55,432 nucleotides of DNA from CAYLMG01 sp964464635 (GCA_964464635.1 CAYXGT010000005.1:1-55432), one strand, 5' to 3'. Counted from the first letter of the stretch, positions 1 through 9,012 are shown. Made by a program: numbers and translations. Notes: generated from the letters alone by a model not told the origin.

Positions 1-397
1 ATCTTACACAGCTCTCGAAAATGTCGGTTTTCCACTGCTTTTTTCAGATGTGGGTAAAAAAGAAAGGAACCGCAGGGCAGCTCAGATGCTTGATAAGGTC
101 GGCCTGGCTTCAAGGAGTAATCATCGGCCTTCAGAGCTATCCGGCGGTGAGCAGCAGCGTGTGGCTGTTTGCCGTGCACTTATCAATGAGCCAAAAATTC
201 TGCTTGCAGATGAGCCGACGGGCAATCTCGACAGCAAAACCGCAAAGCAAATTATGCAGATACTTGCCGACTTGAACAGAAACCAAAATCTGACAATTAT
301 TATGATATCCCATGAAGAGAATCTTGTGCGTGAATTTGCACAGGATATCGTGCGCCTTCAGGATGGAAAAGTCATCGAGCAGCAAACTATAAGATAA
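1..397 (+). CDS. ABC transporter ATP-binding protein (MacB/LolD type), 5' end outside window
   Basis: This is the C-terminal part of an ABC ATPase that powers a MacB/LolD-type exporter at the inner membrane. The reading frame is open from base 2 and begins inside the domain (SYTALENVGFPLLF), so the start codon and Walker A lie upstream of the window. The ABC signature LSGGEQQRVAV, Walker B with D-loop (ILLADEPTGNLDS) and the H-loop histidine (MISHEE) are all present. TGNLDS is typical of the MacB/LolD/FtsE subgroup. The stop is followed after 15 bases by the permease gene on the same strand, so the two form an operon. Family assignment is firm; the substrate cannot be read from sequence. Confidence 0.93.
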   Translation, partial: SYTALENVGFPLLFSDVGKKERNRRAAQMLDKVGLASRSNHRPSELSGGEQQRVAVCRALINEPKILLADEPTGNLDSKTAKQIMQILADLNRNQNLTIIMISHEENLVREFAQDIVRLQDGKVIEQQTIR

Positions 398-412
398 GCG
401 AAAGAAGCACGG

Positions 413-1768
413 ATGAGAATAGCAGACTATATAGAGCAGTCATTTACGAATCTTAGGAAGATGAAGCTTCGCACCTTTCTTACCACCTTCGGAGTGATAA
501 TAGGAATCGGGGCTTTGGTTTCGATGATAGCTTTCGGCCAGGGTATGCAGGAGAATATCACAAAAGAATTTAAGGAGCTCGGGTTGTTTAACTATATAAG
601 TGTATACTCGGGCGGTGAAGGCGGCATGAACCACAGGCCGGGCCCTCAGCGTAGAAATTTCCGGCAGCAACCGGAAGCTTCATCCAAACTCGACGAAAAT
701 ATGCTCGACAAAATCAGGCGAATTAAGGGTGTTGAGTGGGTTTTTCCGGAAGTACGTTTTCCGGCTATGATTCGCTTTAACAATCAGGAAAATTTCACCT
801 ATATACAGGCGTTGCCTGCTGTTGCATGCCAATCTGAGCTCATAAAACTGACAGCGGGAACAGCCTTTAATAGTAATGATGCGAATGCTCTTATCATAAG
901 TGAGTCAATGCTGGAATCGATGGATTTTAATGAGCCGAAGAACGCGGTCGGTCAGCAGATAGAGGTGGCAACACTCACGATTGATTCGAACAGCTTCGAT
1001 CCCGCTATGATTGCTTCGGTAATCAGCGGCCAGGGCACTTTCTTTGAAATGGAAAGTCATATGTTTACCATCGTTGGGATTTCCGGGCAAAGTGATTTTG
1101 GCGGCCCGGGCATTCTGCAAAGCGATGTCCTTATTCCTATCGGGACTTCGGAAAAAATGAAGAAGCTGTCTGCGACGAGTATCAGGGATTTTTTTGAATC
1201 TGAAGAAAACCAGAAAAATTACTCAACTGCGAGGGTGAAAGTCTCTTCGGTTGAGTATATTGAGGATGTAAAGCAGCGTATCGAACAGCTCGGGCTGCGG
1301 ACATTTGCTTTCGCTGATATGCTCGAGGGAATGAAGACGGGTTTTATACTGATGGATGTGTTTCTTTTCGGCATCGGCATGATTGCGATAACCGTTGCTT
1401 GTCTGGGAATTATCAATACGATGGTAATGAGTATTCTGGAGCGTTATCGCGAGATTGGAATTATGAAGGCCGTTGGCGCAGGAGAAGGTGACGTAAAGAA
1501 GATAATATTTTTCGAGACAGCGACGATTGGCTTTCTGGGCGGCGTTTTCGGGCTGGCGCTCGGTTGGCTTGTCAGTATGATTATTAATATCGTGGTAAAC
1601 CAGATTCTCGCCCGAAGAGGTGTTCCTTACGTTGACTGTTTCAGCTTCCCCTGGTGGCTTTGTCTTGGTGCGGTCTTATTTTCAATCCTTGTAAGCCTGT
1701 CGGCGGGTATCTATCCTGCGATTCGTGCTGCAAAGGTTGACCCTGTCGTTGCTCTTAGACACGATTAA
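413..1768 (+). CDS. MacB-like ABC transporter permease (FtsX domain)
   Basis: This is a 451-residue inner-membrane permease of the MacB/FtsX superfamily and partner of the ATPase just upstream. The N-terminus has a cytoplasmic start and one membrane segment (about residues 18-42, TFGVIIGIGALVSMIAFG). A large periplasmic MacB_PCD-like region follows (about 45-310), then three C-terminal membrane segments in the FtsX domain. The conserved cytoplasmic loop RYREIGIMKAVGA and the terminal AIRAAKVDPVVALRHD motif are present. Such four-helix permeases work by mechanotransmission and export peptides, lipoproteins or antibiotics. An HlyD/MacA-type adaptor would be expected upstream but lies outside the window. 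The substrate is unknown. Confidence 0.92.
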   Translation: MRIADYIEQSFTNLRKMKLRTFLTTFGVIIGIGALVSMIAFGQGMQENITKEFKELGLFNYISVYSGGEGGMNHRPGPQRRNFRQQPEASSKLDENMLDKIRRIKGVEWVFPEVRFPAMIRFNNQENFTYIQALPAVACQSELIKLTAGTAFNSNDANALIISESMLESMDFNEPKNAVGQQIEVATLTIDSNSFDPAMIASVISGQGTFFEMESHMFTIVGISGQSDFGGPGILQSDVLIPIGTSEKMKKLSATSIRDFFESEENQKNYSTARVKVSSVEYIEDVKQRIEQLGLRTFAFADMLEGMKTGFILMDVFLFGIGMIAITVACLGIINTMVMSILERYREIGIMKAVGAGEGDVKKIIFFETATIGFLGGVFGLALGWLVSMIINIVVNQILARRGVPYVDCFSFPWWLCLGAVLFSILVSLSAGIYPAIRAAKVDPVVALRHD

Positions 1769-1819
1769 AGAAGTTGGGTTTTTGTCTTTAAAGGCGAAAG
1801 AGAAGCTTGCAGACACTTT

Positions 1820-2488
1820 TTATTGTTCGGGCTTTTTTAGCTCCTCAACTTTCGGCAAGTCTTTCAGGGTATTTAATCCGAATACTTCCAGAAATTTTTT
1901 CGTTGTTCCATAAAGCATCGGCCTTCCGAGGACCTCGGCCCTGCCGACGATTTTGACCAGACCCTTATACATAAGAGAGCGAATCAGCTCGCCTGCCTGA
2001 ACGCCTCTTATTGCCTCTATATCCGCACGGATGACAGGCTGCTTGTAGGCAATAATCGCAAGTGTCTCCAGGGCAGCAGCACTGAGCTTACTGTCGCTGC
2101 GGGCACGAAGCAGCTTTTTGAGCCAGTGATTGTAGTCGCTGAGTGTCATCATCTGGTATCCGCCGGCAATTTTCTCTATTCTGAAAGCGTTTTTATTCGA
2201 TGTGTATTTTTTGTTCAGGTTATCTATATGCCGGTTGACCTGCTTTATTGAGGTTTCGGTAATGCCGGCAAGGCGGTTGGCGCTTAAAGGCTCATCAGAG
2301 GCAAAGAGAACCGCTTCTATAACCGACTCAAGAGTTATTTCGCCCTCATACCTCTGTGGATTTTCATCTTCTGCTTCTTCGGACAGCTCATTTGTTTCTT
2401 CGTCATCCTGCAGAATTTCTGTCTCGTCTTGTGGAGTATCCTGATTTTCGATTTGGTCTTTTTGCTCTTCTGTCATAGCTGAATCCAT
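1820..2488 (-). CDS. scpB: Segregation and condensation protein B
   Basis: This is ScpB (222 residues), the winged-helix kleisin-binding subunit of the SMC-ScpAB condensin complex that organises and separates chromosomes. An acidic low-complexity N-terminal tail (about residues 1-48) precedes two winged-helix domains. The family hallmarks LESVIEAVLFASDEPLS, LETLAIIAYKQPVIRADIE and VLGRPMLYGTTKKFLEVFGL are all present. Its start overlaps the 3' end of the Nif3-like gene by 16 bases, so the two are translationally coupled. scpA, the usual neighbour, is not seen here. The acidic tail is longer than in many ScpB proteins. Confidence 0.95.
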   Translation of the reverse strand: MDSAMTEEQKDQIENQDTPQDETEILQDDEETNELSEEAEDENPQRYEGEITLESVIEAVLFASDEPLSANRLAGITETSIKQVNRHIDNLNKKYTSNKNAFRIEKIAGGYQMMTLSDYNHWLKKLLRARSDSKLSAAALETLAIIAYKQPVIRADIEAIRGVQAGELIRSLMYKGLVKIVGRAEVLGRPMLYGTTKKFLEVFGLNTLKDLPKVEELKKPEQ

Positions 2489-3582
2489 TTAAAAGGGTCA
2501 TTATCTTTTTTACTTATCCTGATATTTATTTTACTGAGATTTTGTTGCAGCCGTTTGGCAAATTTTTTCAGCATAAATCTTTCCGAGACACTATGGCCCA
2601 GACACAGGCAGGTGACATTCGCCTGTTGTGCTGCCAGGGCTTGGTGGTGCTTCATCTCGCCGGTCAGGTACAGGTCGGCTTTTGCGGCGATGACCTGATT
2701 GATTATTTTGCCGCAGTAGCCTGCACAAACCGCAGCGGTTCTTACGAGCCTTTTTTCCTTTCCAACAATACCTATTGCTTTCGCACCGGTCTGTTTTTTA
2801 ATCTTTGTGATGATTTTGCCAAGCGGTGCAGGCTCTTTGAGTTTGCCAATCCTGCCCAGCCCGAATTTGCTGCGCTCATTATAAAGCTTGAAGCAGTCGA
2901 ATGCGGGAACCTCATAAGGATGTGCATTTTTCATTGCCGCTATCGCATCATTTAGTTTCTCTGCCGGCACGATTGTTTCAAACCTCATCTCAGCTACCTT
3001 TTCGAGCTTGCCCCTTTTGCCGATTGCGGGTTTAGCGCCCTTGAGAGGAAGAAAGCTTCCTTCTCCCTGAGCTGTAAATCCGCAATGACTGTAGTTGCCC
3101 ATTACTCCTGCACCTGCCCGGAAGATTGCGTTAGCAACATTTTGGGCTGAATCCACGGGTATGAAGACGACCAGCTTATATACATCGCCGCCGCCTTCAA
3201 CAAAATCGCCTATGGGCTTGCCGCTGCTTATTCCTACGATTTCCGCAAGAGCATCATTCACGCCGCCTTCGACGATATCCAGAGCTGTATGTACGGAAAA
3301 AACTGCGATATCAGAGCGTATCAATTCGAAAACCACACTGCCTGAGCCGACAGAGGTTATCTTTTTCAGGCCGTCCCAGATAACAGGATGATAGCTGATA
3401 ATCAAATCCGTTTTTAACCTTCGGGCTTCGGACAAAACTTCATCGGTGATATCAATAGTCAGCAGAACATTTTTAACCTGCTTTTCGGCATTACCGATTA
3501 GCAGTCCCACATTGTCCCAGTCAAGGGCGAGCCTGAGCGGCACTAACTTCTCAATTTTGTCAGCGATTTCCTTTACCTTCAT
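2473..3582 (-). CDS. Nif3-like dinuclear metal centre protein (YqfO type)
   Basis: This 369-residue protein belongs to the Nif3/DUF34 family (GTP cyclohydrolase I type 2-like), which forms hexameric toroids around a dinuclear metal site; its physiological role is unsettled. The N-terminal half has the LDWDNVGLLIG signature and metal-ligand histidines in SYHPVIW and HTALD. The central part (about 130-235) is the PII/CutA-like insert typical of YqfO, including GAGVMGNYSHCGF and HPYEVPAFDC. The C-terminal half has LTGEMKHHQA and LGHSVSERF. I chose the ATG at 3582 because the family begins MKVKEIADKIE; a longer in-frame start at 3624 adds 14 poorly conserved residues. It is followed directly by scpB. 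Confidence 0.88.
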   Translation of the reverse strand: MKVKEIADKIEKLVPLRLALDWDNVGLLIGNAEKQVKNVLLTIDITDEVLSEARRLKTDLIISYHPVIWDGLKKITSVGSGSVVFELIRSDIAVFSVHTALDIVEGGVNDALAEIVGISSGKPIGDFVEGGGDVYKLVVFIPVDSAQNVANAIFRAGAGVMGNYSHCGFTAQGEGSFLPLKGAKPAIGKRGKLEKVAEMRFETIVPAEKLNDAIAAMKNAHPYEVPAFDCFKLYNERSKFGLGRIGKLKEPAPLGKIITKIKKQTGAKAIGIVGKEKRLVRTAAVCAGYCGKIINQVIAAKADLYLTGEMKHHQALAAQQANVTCLCLGHSVSERFMLKKFAKRLQQNLSKINIRISKKDNDPFKWIQL

Positions 3583-3694
3583 CCTGCATAGTCTCCAGCG
3601 ATATATGGGCTGAATCCGGTTCAAAAAGTATACCTAATTTGATTTGATTAGCAAGAAAACATTGGCAGCGGTTTTATTATAATCATAAGGAGGG

Positions 3695-4552
3695 TTAACT
3701 TTTACTGCATCTGGTTTTTACAAAATTATCGAACAGCTTTTGCATTTTTTTTGTAACAGGGCCGACCTTGCCGTCACCAACCGTATGCTTTTCGACGCTG
3801 TTTACCGGCATAATCTTCATAATCACATTTGTCAGAAAGATTTCATCCGCCGCAAGCAGCTCATCGATACCAAGGTCTTTTTCAGCCAGTTTTATGGAAT
3901 TTTCGGCGGCGATTTTGCAAACGGCTTTGCGGGCAATGCCGGCGAGAACCGGTGTTGTTAACAACGGAGTATAAATAACTGAATCTTTAACCAGAAATAC
4001 ATTGCTGATACAGCCTTCAGCCAGAAGATTTGTTGTTGTAAACCACAGAGCTTCCGCAGCTTTTTTTTGGTGAGCCATCTGAAGGGCGAGCATACGCGAG
4101 AAATAGCTTGTCGTCTTGTGGCCATAAATCAGCTCGGTGACATTTTGCCTGAAGGGGCAAAGCACTACGGGCACACCTTTTTGGTAATACTCCGCCGGGT
4201 ACGGCTGTAAATCGGTAGCGGTGATAAGAAGTGTTGGTTTGTTATTATCTTCTGAAGCAGACATAGGACCGGCTGTAAGTGTCAGCCGAAGCCGTGCATC
4301 TGTCAATTCGTTTGCCTTGAGAACTTTATAGACGGCATTGACTATAAATTGCCGGTCATAAGTATTTGATATTGAAAGGCTTGCGGCACTTGCAAATAAT
4401 CTGTCGAGATGTTCATCGAGACAAAAAACAACGTCGTTATTGCAGCGCATTGTCTCAAACAAGCCTGAGCCGTATAAAAAACCGCTGTCTTTAACAGATA
4501 TACAGGCCTTGTTAATATCAATCAGCTTGTCATTTAAAAAAACTTTTTCCAT
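3695..4552 (-). CDS. pabC: Aminotransferase class IV, probable 4-amino-4-deoxychorismate lyase
   Basis: This is a PLP-dependent fold-type IV enzyme (285 residues). It has the N-terminal DSGFLYGSGLFETMRC motif, the Schiff-base lysine region YGHKTTSYFSRMLA, and the cofactor-binding EGCISNVFLV and LTNVIMKIMPV segments. It lies directly downstream of pabB, which argues for aminodeoxychorismate lyase (making p-aminobenzoate and pyruvate for folate) rather than branched-chain or D-amino acid aminotransferase; sequence alone does not separate these. The ATG at 4552 fits the family N-terminus (MEKVFLNDKLI). An upstream TTG at 4576, three bases after the pabB stop, would add eight residues. Neither start has a strong Shine-Dalgarno, consistent with coupling to pabB. 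Confidence 0.82.
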   Translation of the reverse strand: MEKVFLNDKLIDINKACISVKDSGFLYGSGLFETMRCNNDVVFCLDEHLDRLFASAASLSISNTYDRQFIVNAVYKVLKANELTDARLRLTLTAGPMSASEDNNKPTLLITATDLQPYPAEYYQKGVPVVLCPFRQNVTELIYGHKTTSYFSRMLALQMAHQKKAAEALWFTTTNLLAEGCISNVFLVKDSVIYTPLLTTPVLAGIARKAVCKIAAENSIKLAEKDLGIDELLAADEIFLTNVIMKIMPVNSVEKHTVGDGKVGPVTKKMQKLFDNFVKTRCSKS

Positions 4553-4579
4553 TTTCTGTTTAATTTCTTTGCGCAAAAT

Positions 4580-6022
4580 TTAGTGCGCACGGCGCATTAT
4601 GTTTTTAATTCCTGCAAGCAGAGCTTTTGCCTTTGTTAGTGTTTCGTCCCATTCGGCCTGCGGGTCAGAATCTGCGACTATGCCTCCGCCGGCCTGCACA
4701 TAGGCCGAGCCAGCCTTGATAATAATTGTTCGTATGGCAATATTCAAACAGACGTTTCCGTCAAGGCCTAAAAAACCGATACTGCCCGTGTAAACGTTTC
4801 TTTGTGTGGGCTCTGTCTGGTCGATTATTTCCATAGCGCTGACTTTTGGCGCGCCTGTAATAGAGCCGCCGGGGAAGGTCGCTCGAAGGACATCGCAAAA
4901 ACACACTTTTTCACGGAGCTGTCCGGCAATCGTGGCAACGGTGTGAAAAATGGTTGGATAGGCTTCAACCGTCCGCGGCTGAACAACCCGTCTTGTGCCC
5001 GGCACGCAAATTCTGGCAATGTCGTTGCGTTCCAAATCGATTATCATATTCAGTTCAGCCTGCTCTTTTTCACTGCAAGCAAGCTCATTGAAGTTTTTTG
5101 TATTGGTTTCTTCGCGTTCTGGTGTGTTGCTTGCTCTCGGACGGGTGCCCTTGATAGGTTTTGTGCTGATAAGCCCGTTATTAATTGTAATGAACATCTC
5201 CGGCGATGCGCTGACGATGGCGAATTCACCGCCGTCGATATAAGCGGCATAGCCGCTCGGATTAAAACGATTCTGCCAGTTGAAAAGGTCTATCGGTTCA
5301 GCTGTGTAATCACATTCGAAGCGCTGTGAAAAATTGACCTGGTAAACCTGACCGTCATATATGTATTGCTTTATCTTTTTGACGCTTTGAAGATAATAGT
5401 GCTTATCCATATTGCACTGAATTTTCGAGAAGTCGATATCATCAATATCAGCAGCTTCTTGTTTAGTCGAATTAATTTGCTTTGCCTGTGCCAGGAAGCT
5501 ATCGAGCTCGGCCAGTTTCTCCTGCGGTTGTTGTGAATCTGTCGGCAGTTGCACAGCTATCAGCCAGAACGAATTTTCGATATGGTCGTAGGCGATTAAT
5601 CTGTCGTAAAAGCATAATCTAATCAGAGGCATATTAAGGTCGTCAACAGCACTTTGCGGCAGCTTTTCAATATATCGGGCGAGTTCGTAACCGAAGTAAC
5701 CTATCCAGCCGCCAACAAATATCCCCCGCGGCAAAGCGTTGTCATCGGTGCTATTGAGTTTATATTTATTCAAAACTTTATGTAATTTCGCGAACAGTCC
5801 TTTTTGTTCAGGCCTGAATTCGAAAATCTCTTTCGGTTCAGCCGCCCAGTAACTGAACCTTCCAGCCTCTTTTTTTGCGGGATTTGCTCCGAGAATTGAT
5901 GCGAATCTTTGACGTGCGAAACAATAGCTCAGCGCTTCTAAATCGAGAGGTGTGCAGATTTTTTTGTAAAAGACTCTGCAAAGAACCTCTTCGCCTCTTT
6001 GTGTTAGGGTCCCTGTGGTCAT
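4580..6022 (-). CDS. pabB: Aminodeoxychorismate synthase component I
   Basis: This 480-residue enzyme belongs to the chorismate-binding family (anthranilate synthase I / PabB / isochorismate synthase). It converts chorismate to 4-amino-4-deoxychorismate with ammonia from a PabA-type amidotransferase. Hallmarks are VYQVNFSQRFE, IKGTRPRA, the long conserved block with AELNMIIDLERNDIARIC, and GSITGAPKVSAMEIID. KPIKGTRPR and the neighbouring pabC-like gene favour PabB over TrpE. Its ATG overlaps the deoC stop by four bases (ATGA), so it is read as part of that operon. The amidotransferase partner is not in the window. Confidence 0.9.
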   Translation of the reverse strand: MTTGTLTQRGEEVLCRVFYKKICTPLDLEALSYCFARQRFASILGANPAKKEAGRFSYWAAEPKEIFEFRPEQKGLFAKLHKVLNKYKLNSTDDNALPRGIFVGGWIGYFGYELARYIEKLPQSAVDDLNMPLIRLCFYDRLIAYDHIENSFWLIAVQLPTDSQQPQEKLAELDSFLAQAKQINSTKQEAADIDDIDFSKIQCNMDKHYYLQSVKKIKQYIYDGQVYQVNFSQRFECDYTAEPIDLFNWQNRFNPSGYAAYIDGGEFAIVSASPEMFITINNGLISTKPIKGTRPRASNTPEREETNTKNFNELACSEKEQAELNMIIDLERNDIARICVPGTRRVVQPRTVEAYPTIFHTVATIAGQLREKVCFCDVLRATFPGGSITGAPKVSAMEIIDQTEPTQRNVYTGSIGFLGLDGNVCLNIAIRTIIIKAGSAYVQAGGGIVADSDPQAEWDETLTKAKALLAGIKNIMRRAH

Positions 6023-6702
6023 TGCGATTGTCCAGCCCTGAACTGCTCTATAATCTGCACGCTTGAAGATGTGCCTATCCTGTCGGCGCTGGCCGCGAGC
6101 ATTTCAATAACCTGCTGGTAGGTTTTAATACCACCTGCCGCCTTTACTTTGCAGTGCGGTGCCGACTGCTTAATCAGCTTTACATCTTCAACCGTCGCAC
6201 CGCCTGCAGGATGGAAGCCGGTACTGGTTTTGACAAAATCGACTTTACACCTGTCGGCAATTTCGCAGGCAAAGCGCTTCTGCTGCCCGGTTAACGCCGC
6301 CGCCTCGATGATTACCTTTAAGACAACCGCCGGCCTCATAGAGCGACAGACTTTCAAAACCTGGCGGAGCTGATTAGCTAAATAGTGATTGTCAGCTTCT
6401 ATCATCGCAGCCAAATCAGCGACCATGTCAATCTCGTCGGCACCGGCAAAAATGGCATCTCTTACAGCATCGACTTTCGCCTTTGTGGAATCGGCGCCGA
6501 AAGGCAAACTAACTACGCCGCCGACCTTAACGGCACTGCCGTGTAATAATTCAGCCGCTAAACCTATCCATCTTTGATTTACCGAAACCGAGTAAAAGCC
6601 ATAGCTTTTGGCTTCGTCGCAAAGCCTTTTTATATCATCACTTATTGCTGTTGGGCTAAGCAACGTATGGTCGATACAGCCTGCTAACTCTTTTTCATCC
6701 AC
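6019..6702 (-). CDS. deoC: Deoxyribose-phosphate aldolase
   Basis: This is a class I aldolase (227 residues) that cleaves 2-deoxy-D-ribose 5-phosphate to glyceraldehyde 3-phosphate and acetaldehyde in deoxynucleoside breakdown. It opens with the typical IDHTLLSPTA. The Schiff-base lysine is K158 in VDFVKTSTGF, the second active-site lysine is K187 in KVKAAGGIKT, and the acidic residue is D92 in DEIDMV. Length is usual for the short bacterial form. It sits between an adenylate-kinase-like/deoxyribosyltransferase-like gene (6-base gap) and pabB (4-base overlap), so it is in the middle of a tight operon. Confidence 0.95.
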   Translation of the reverse strand: MDEKELAGCIDHTLLSPTAISDDIKRLCDEAKSYGFYSVSVNQRWIGLAAELLHGSAVKVGGVVSLPFGADSTKAKVDAVRDAIFAGADEIDMVADLAAMIEADNHYLANQLRQVLKVCRSMRPAVVLKVIIEAAALTGQQKRFACEIADRCKVDFVKTSTGFHPAGGATVEDVKLIKQSAPHCKVKAAGGIKTYQQVIEMLAASADRIGTSSSVQIIEQFRAGQSQ

Positions 6703-6708
6703 AATTTG

Positions 6709-7794
6709 CTACCTTTCGATGTATCCCTGCTTTATAAAAAATTCTATCGCTTTGTCTATATCCGGAAAAACTTGTGTGGCGGTTTGTGTAATAAATACCG
6801 AAGGTTTGTGTTTGGCAGTCCAGATGACATAAACTTCTTTTGCCGACTCGTGGGCGTGCTGCAGCTCCCTTTCCACGCCGCTTGAGATTGCAGCCCTGCC
6901 GTCGGCGGTTTTTGGGATAAAGCTTATTATCATATCGGACTGGTCAATCAGTATAAAATCCCGTGCATAGGTCTGGCTGTTAATGTCACGCTCAATCTCT
7001 TGGACCTGCTGTAGGTCCAGCCGGACTTTTCTGCCAATAGTTTCCACCACTATGAAGTCATCGCCTGCCCGGCTCGCCCGCTGAGCGTAAGCCGGCAGAT
7101 AAGCCTCCTCTAAATCGGCTGGGTCAAAACAGGTAAAAAACTGCTTCATATGTCGGCGGAACTTTTTGATTTCCGATTTGACGTCTTCCATATCGACAAC
7201 CTGGGTCATTGGAAAGCTCAGATATGTCTTTTTACGTAGCGGTTCGAAAACAAGACCGTAAAATGTTTCGACGGTTTCCTTATCCTCGCCTCGGGCAAGA
7301 CAGTAGAAAGGTATGTTTTCTTTTACGCCTTTGCAGAGCATCTCGGTGCCGATGATTTCTTCTTCTCGCCAGACAATTAAATCCTTGAGACTGTGCTCGG
7401 CTGAATGTTCATCGGTTAGACGTGTATGTAAGGCTGCTACGCCGTCAATCAGACATATATACATATCCGCATTGAGCTTTCGCATCTGGTCGAAGTCCAC
7501 TGCCGGAAACAAGCCGTGCCTCCAGCGGAAGGTGGCGTGGGTATTCACTATAAGGTTTGGTACCTGGGAGGCTTTCGAGATGATGTCCTTGAATGCACTT
7601 CGGCGCAGCGAGTTCAGTCTTTTCATTGAAATATCGAGAATCTTGCCTTCCCTGATATCCGGCGCCTCGGCGTACATCATATCCCCAACATTACATAAGA
7701 GAAGCTCTATACCCTTTGAGCCGGCCAGTTGACATACCTTTTCGAGGTAGCTTTTCTTATCAAGACCAACCATCCCTGTTACTACAATAACCAT
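6709..7794 (-). CDS. Archaeal-type adenylate-kinase-like protein with C-terminal nucleoside deoxyribosyltransferase-like region
   Basis: This is a 361-residue protein without an obvious bacterial name. Residues 1-165 follow archaeal AdkA-type adenylate kinases: MVIVVTGMVGLDKKS at the P-loop position, CNVGDMMYAEA, IVNTHATF, LNADMYICLID and RLTDEHSAEHS. The P-loop is GMVGLDKKS, with Asp where Walker A has Gly, so kinase activity is doubtful. The last 100 residues (DFILIDQSDMIISFIPK, then GVERELQHAHES) resemble nucleoside 2-deoxyribosyltransferase / TIR-like Rossmann folds; this is a weaker call made by eye. The gene starts 23 bases after prfA and ends 6 bases before deoC, which suggests a nucleotide-linked role. 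Function is unproven. Confidence 0.6.
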   Translation of the reverse strand: MVIVVTGMVGLDKKSYLEKVCQLAGSKGIELLLCNVGDMMYAEAPDIREGKILDISMKRLNSLRRSAFKDIISKASQVPNLIVNTHATFRWRHGLFPAVDFDQMRKLNADMYICLIDGVAALHTRLTDEHSAEHSLKDLIVWREEEIIGTEMLCKGVKENIPFYCLARGEDKETVETFYGLVFEPLRKKTYLSFPMTQVVDMEDVKSEIKKFRRHMKQFFTCFDPADLEEAYLPAYAQRASRAGDDFIVVETIGRKVRLDLQQVQEIERDINSQTYARDFILIDQSDMIISFIPKTADGRAAISSGVERELQHAHESAKEVYVIWTAKHKPSVFITQTATQVFPDIDKAIEFFIKQGYIER

Positions 7795-7817
7795 TCCAGC
7801 GCCTCTTTTTGGGTATA

Positions 7818-8906
7818 TTACATATTTTTCAATCTTTGTTCTCTGTCATAATTTTGCAGCGCTTCGACCAACTGGCTCATATCGCCGGCCATTATCTTGT
7901 CCAGGCTGTGAAGTGAAAGGTTAATCCTGTGGTCGGTGACGCGATTTTGTGGAAAATTATATGTTCTTATTTTTTGGGACCTGTCTCCGGAGCCTATCAT
8001 AGTTTTCCGCTTTAAGTCTCGTTTGGCTCTTTCCTGGCTCTGGAAATGTTCGTACACCCTGATTCTTAGAATGCGCCAGGCCTTGGCACGGTTTTTATGC
8101 TGGCTCTTTTCATCTCGCATACTGACGGTAATTCCTGTGGGAATATGCTCAATCCTTATCGCGCTGCTTACTTTGTTGACATTCTGGCCGCCCGGGCCTC
8201 CTGACCGGCTGACATGCTCGACTACATCATCCGGTTTAATGTCAATGTCAATCTCTTCCGGCTCGGGCAGTACCGCAACTGTTGCAGCCGATGTGTGAAT
8301 TCTTCCCTGTGATTCCGTCTGTGGGACCCTCTGAACACGGTGGCCGCCGGCCTCATAACCTAATTCAGACCAGACCCCCGGGCCTTTGACGTTGAATATT
8401 ACCTCCCGAAAACCGCCTTTTTCTGTCGTGCTAAAGTCAAGCTGTTCAATCTTCCAATTACGGCCGTCGGCGTATTTAACGTACATATTGTACAAATCGC
8501 GAGCGAACAAAGCTGCCTCTTCACCGCCGGTACCTGCTCGTATCTCCATTATTACCGAGCCGATACTGATATCATCAGCCATTACTACAGTATTCTGTAT
8601 CTGTTCAAGCAGGGCGTCTGCCCGGCTCTGAAGCTGATTTACCTCCTCTTTTGCCAGGGCCTTAAATTCGTCATCTGCCCCTTGGTCGTTTATAATCTGC
8701 TCGGCATCCGCGATGGCATCGAGAGTTTTTTTGTACTCTCGATATCTTGTCACTGTGGGTTTTAACCTGCCCTGCTCTTTAGATAGGGCGATGAGCCTTG
8801 CCGAATCGGAGGCTGTCTTCGGGTCGGCTATTTGAGTATCGAGTTTTCGGAATCTCTCTTCGATTTCTTCGAGTTTGTTAATAAGTGTTTTATTCGCGTC
8901 AGCCAT
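7818..8906 (-). CDS. prfA: Peptide chain release factor 1
   Basis: This is RF1 (362 residues, normal length), which recognises UAA and UAG in the ribosomal A site and triggers peptide release. The catalytic GGQ motif is at residues 239-241 within SGGPGGQNVNKVSSAIR. The codon-recognition P-x-T tripeptide lies in HRVQRVPQTESQGR (P195, Q196, T197), so this is RF1 rather than RF2 (SPF). The middle residue is Gln instead of the frequent Ala or Val. The gene lies behind rpmE with a hairpin in between and is followed by the adenylate-kinase-like gene. No prmC is adjacent. The Shine-Dalgarno is weak. Confidence 0.97.
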   Translation of the reverse strand: MADANKTLINKLEEIEERFRKLDTQIADPKTASDSARLIALSKEQGRLKPTVTRYREYKKTLDAIADAEQIINDQGADDEFKALAKEEVNQLQSRADALLEQIQNTVVMADDISIGSVIMEIRAGTGGEEAALFARDLYNMYVKYADGRNWKIEQLDFSTTEKGGFREVIFNVKGPGVWSELGYEAGGHRVQRVPQTESQGRIHTSAATVAVLPEPEEIDIDIKPDDVVEHVSRSGGPGGQNVNKVSSAIRIEHIPTGITVSMRDEKSQHKNRAKAWRILRIRVYEHFQSQERAKRDLKRKTMIGSGDRSQKIRTYNFPQNRVTDHRINLSLHSLDKIMAGDMSQLVEALQNYDREQRLKNM

Positions 8907-8951
8907 AAATAGGGTCTCGTATTATGCAGCCAGCGTTGCCCACTATAAATA

Positions 8952-8992
8952 AAAGGCTCCGATTTTGCAACCAATACAAAATCCGAGCCTTT
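8952..8992 (-). terminator. Hairpin terminator after rpmE
   Basis: The arms 8952-8967 and 8977-8992 form a 16-bp stem with one mismatch and a 9-base loop. On the minus strand the stem is followed by a T-rich tail. It lies between the rpmE stop and the prfA start, so it should reduce read-through from the strongly expressed ribosomal protein gene into prfA. The weak T-tract suggests partial rather than full termination. Confidence 0.7.
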
Positions 8993-9012
8993 GTTATAAT
9001 CCGGGAAACCAG

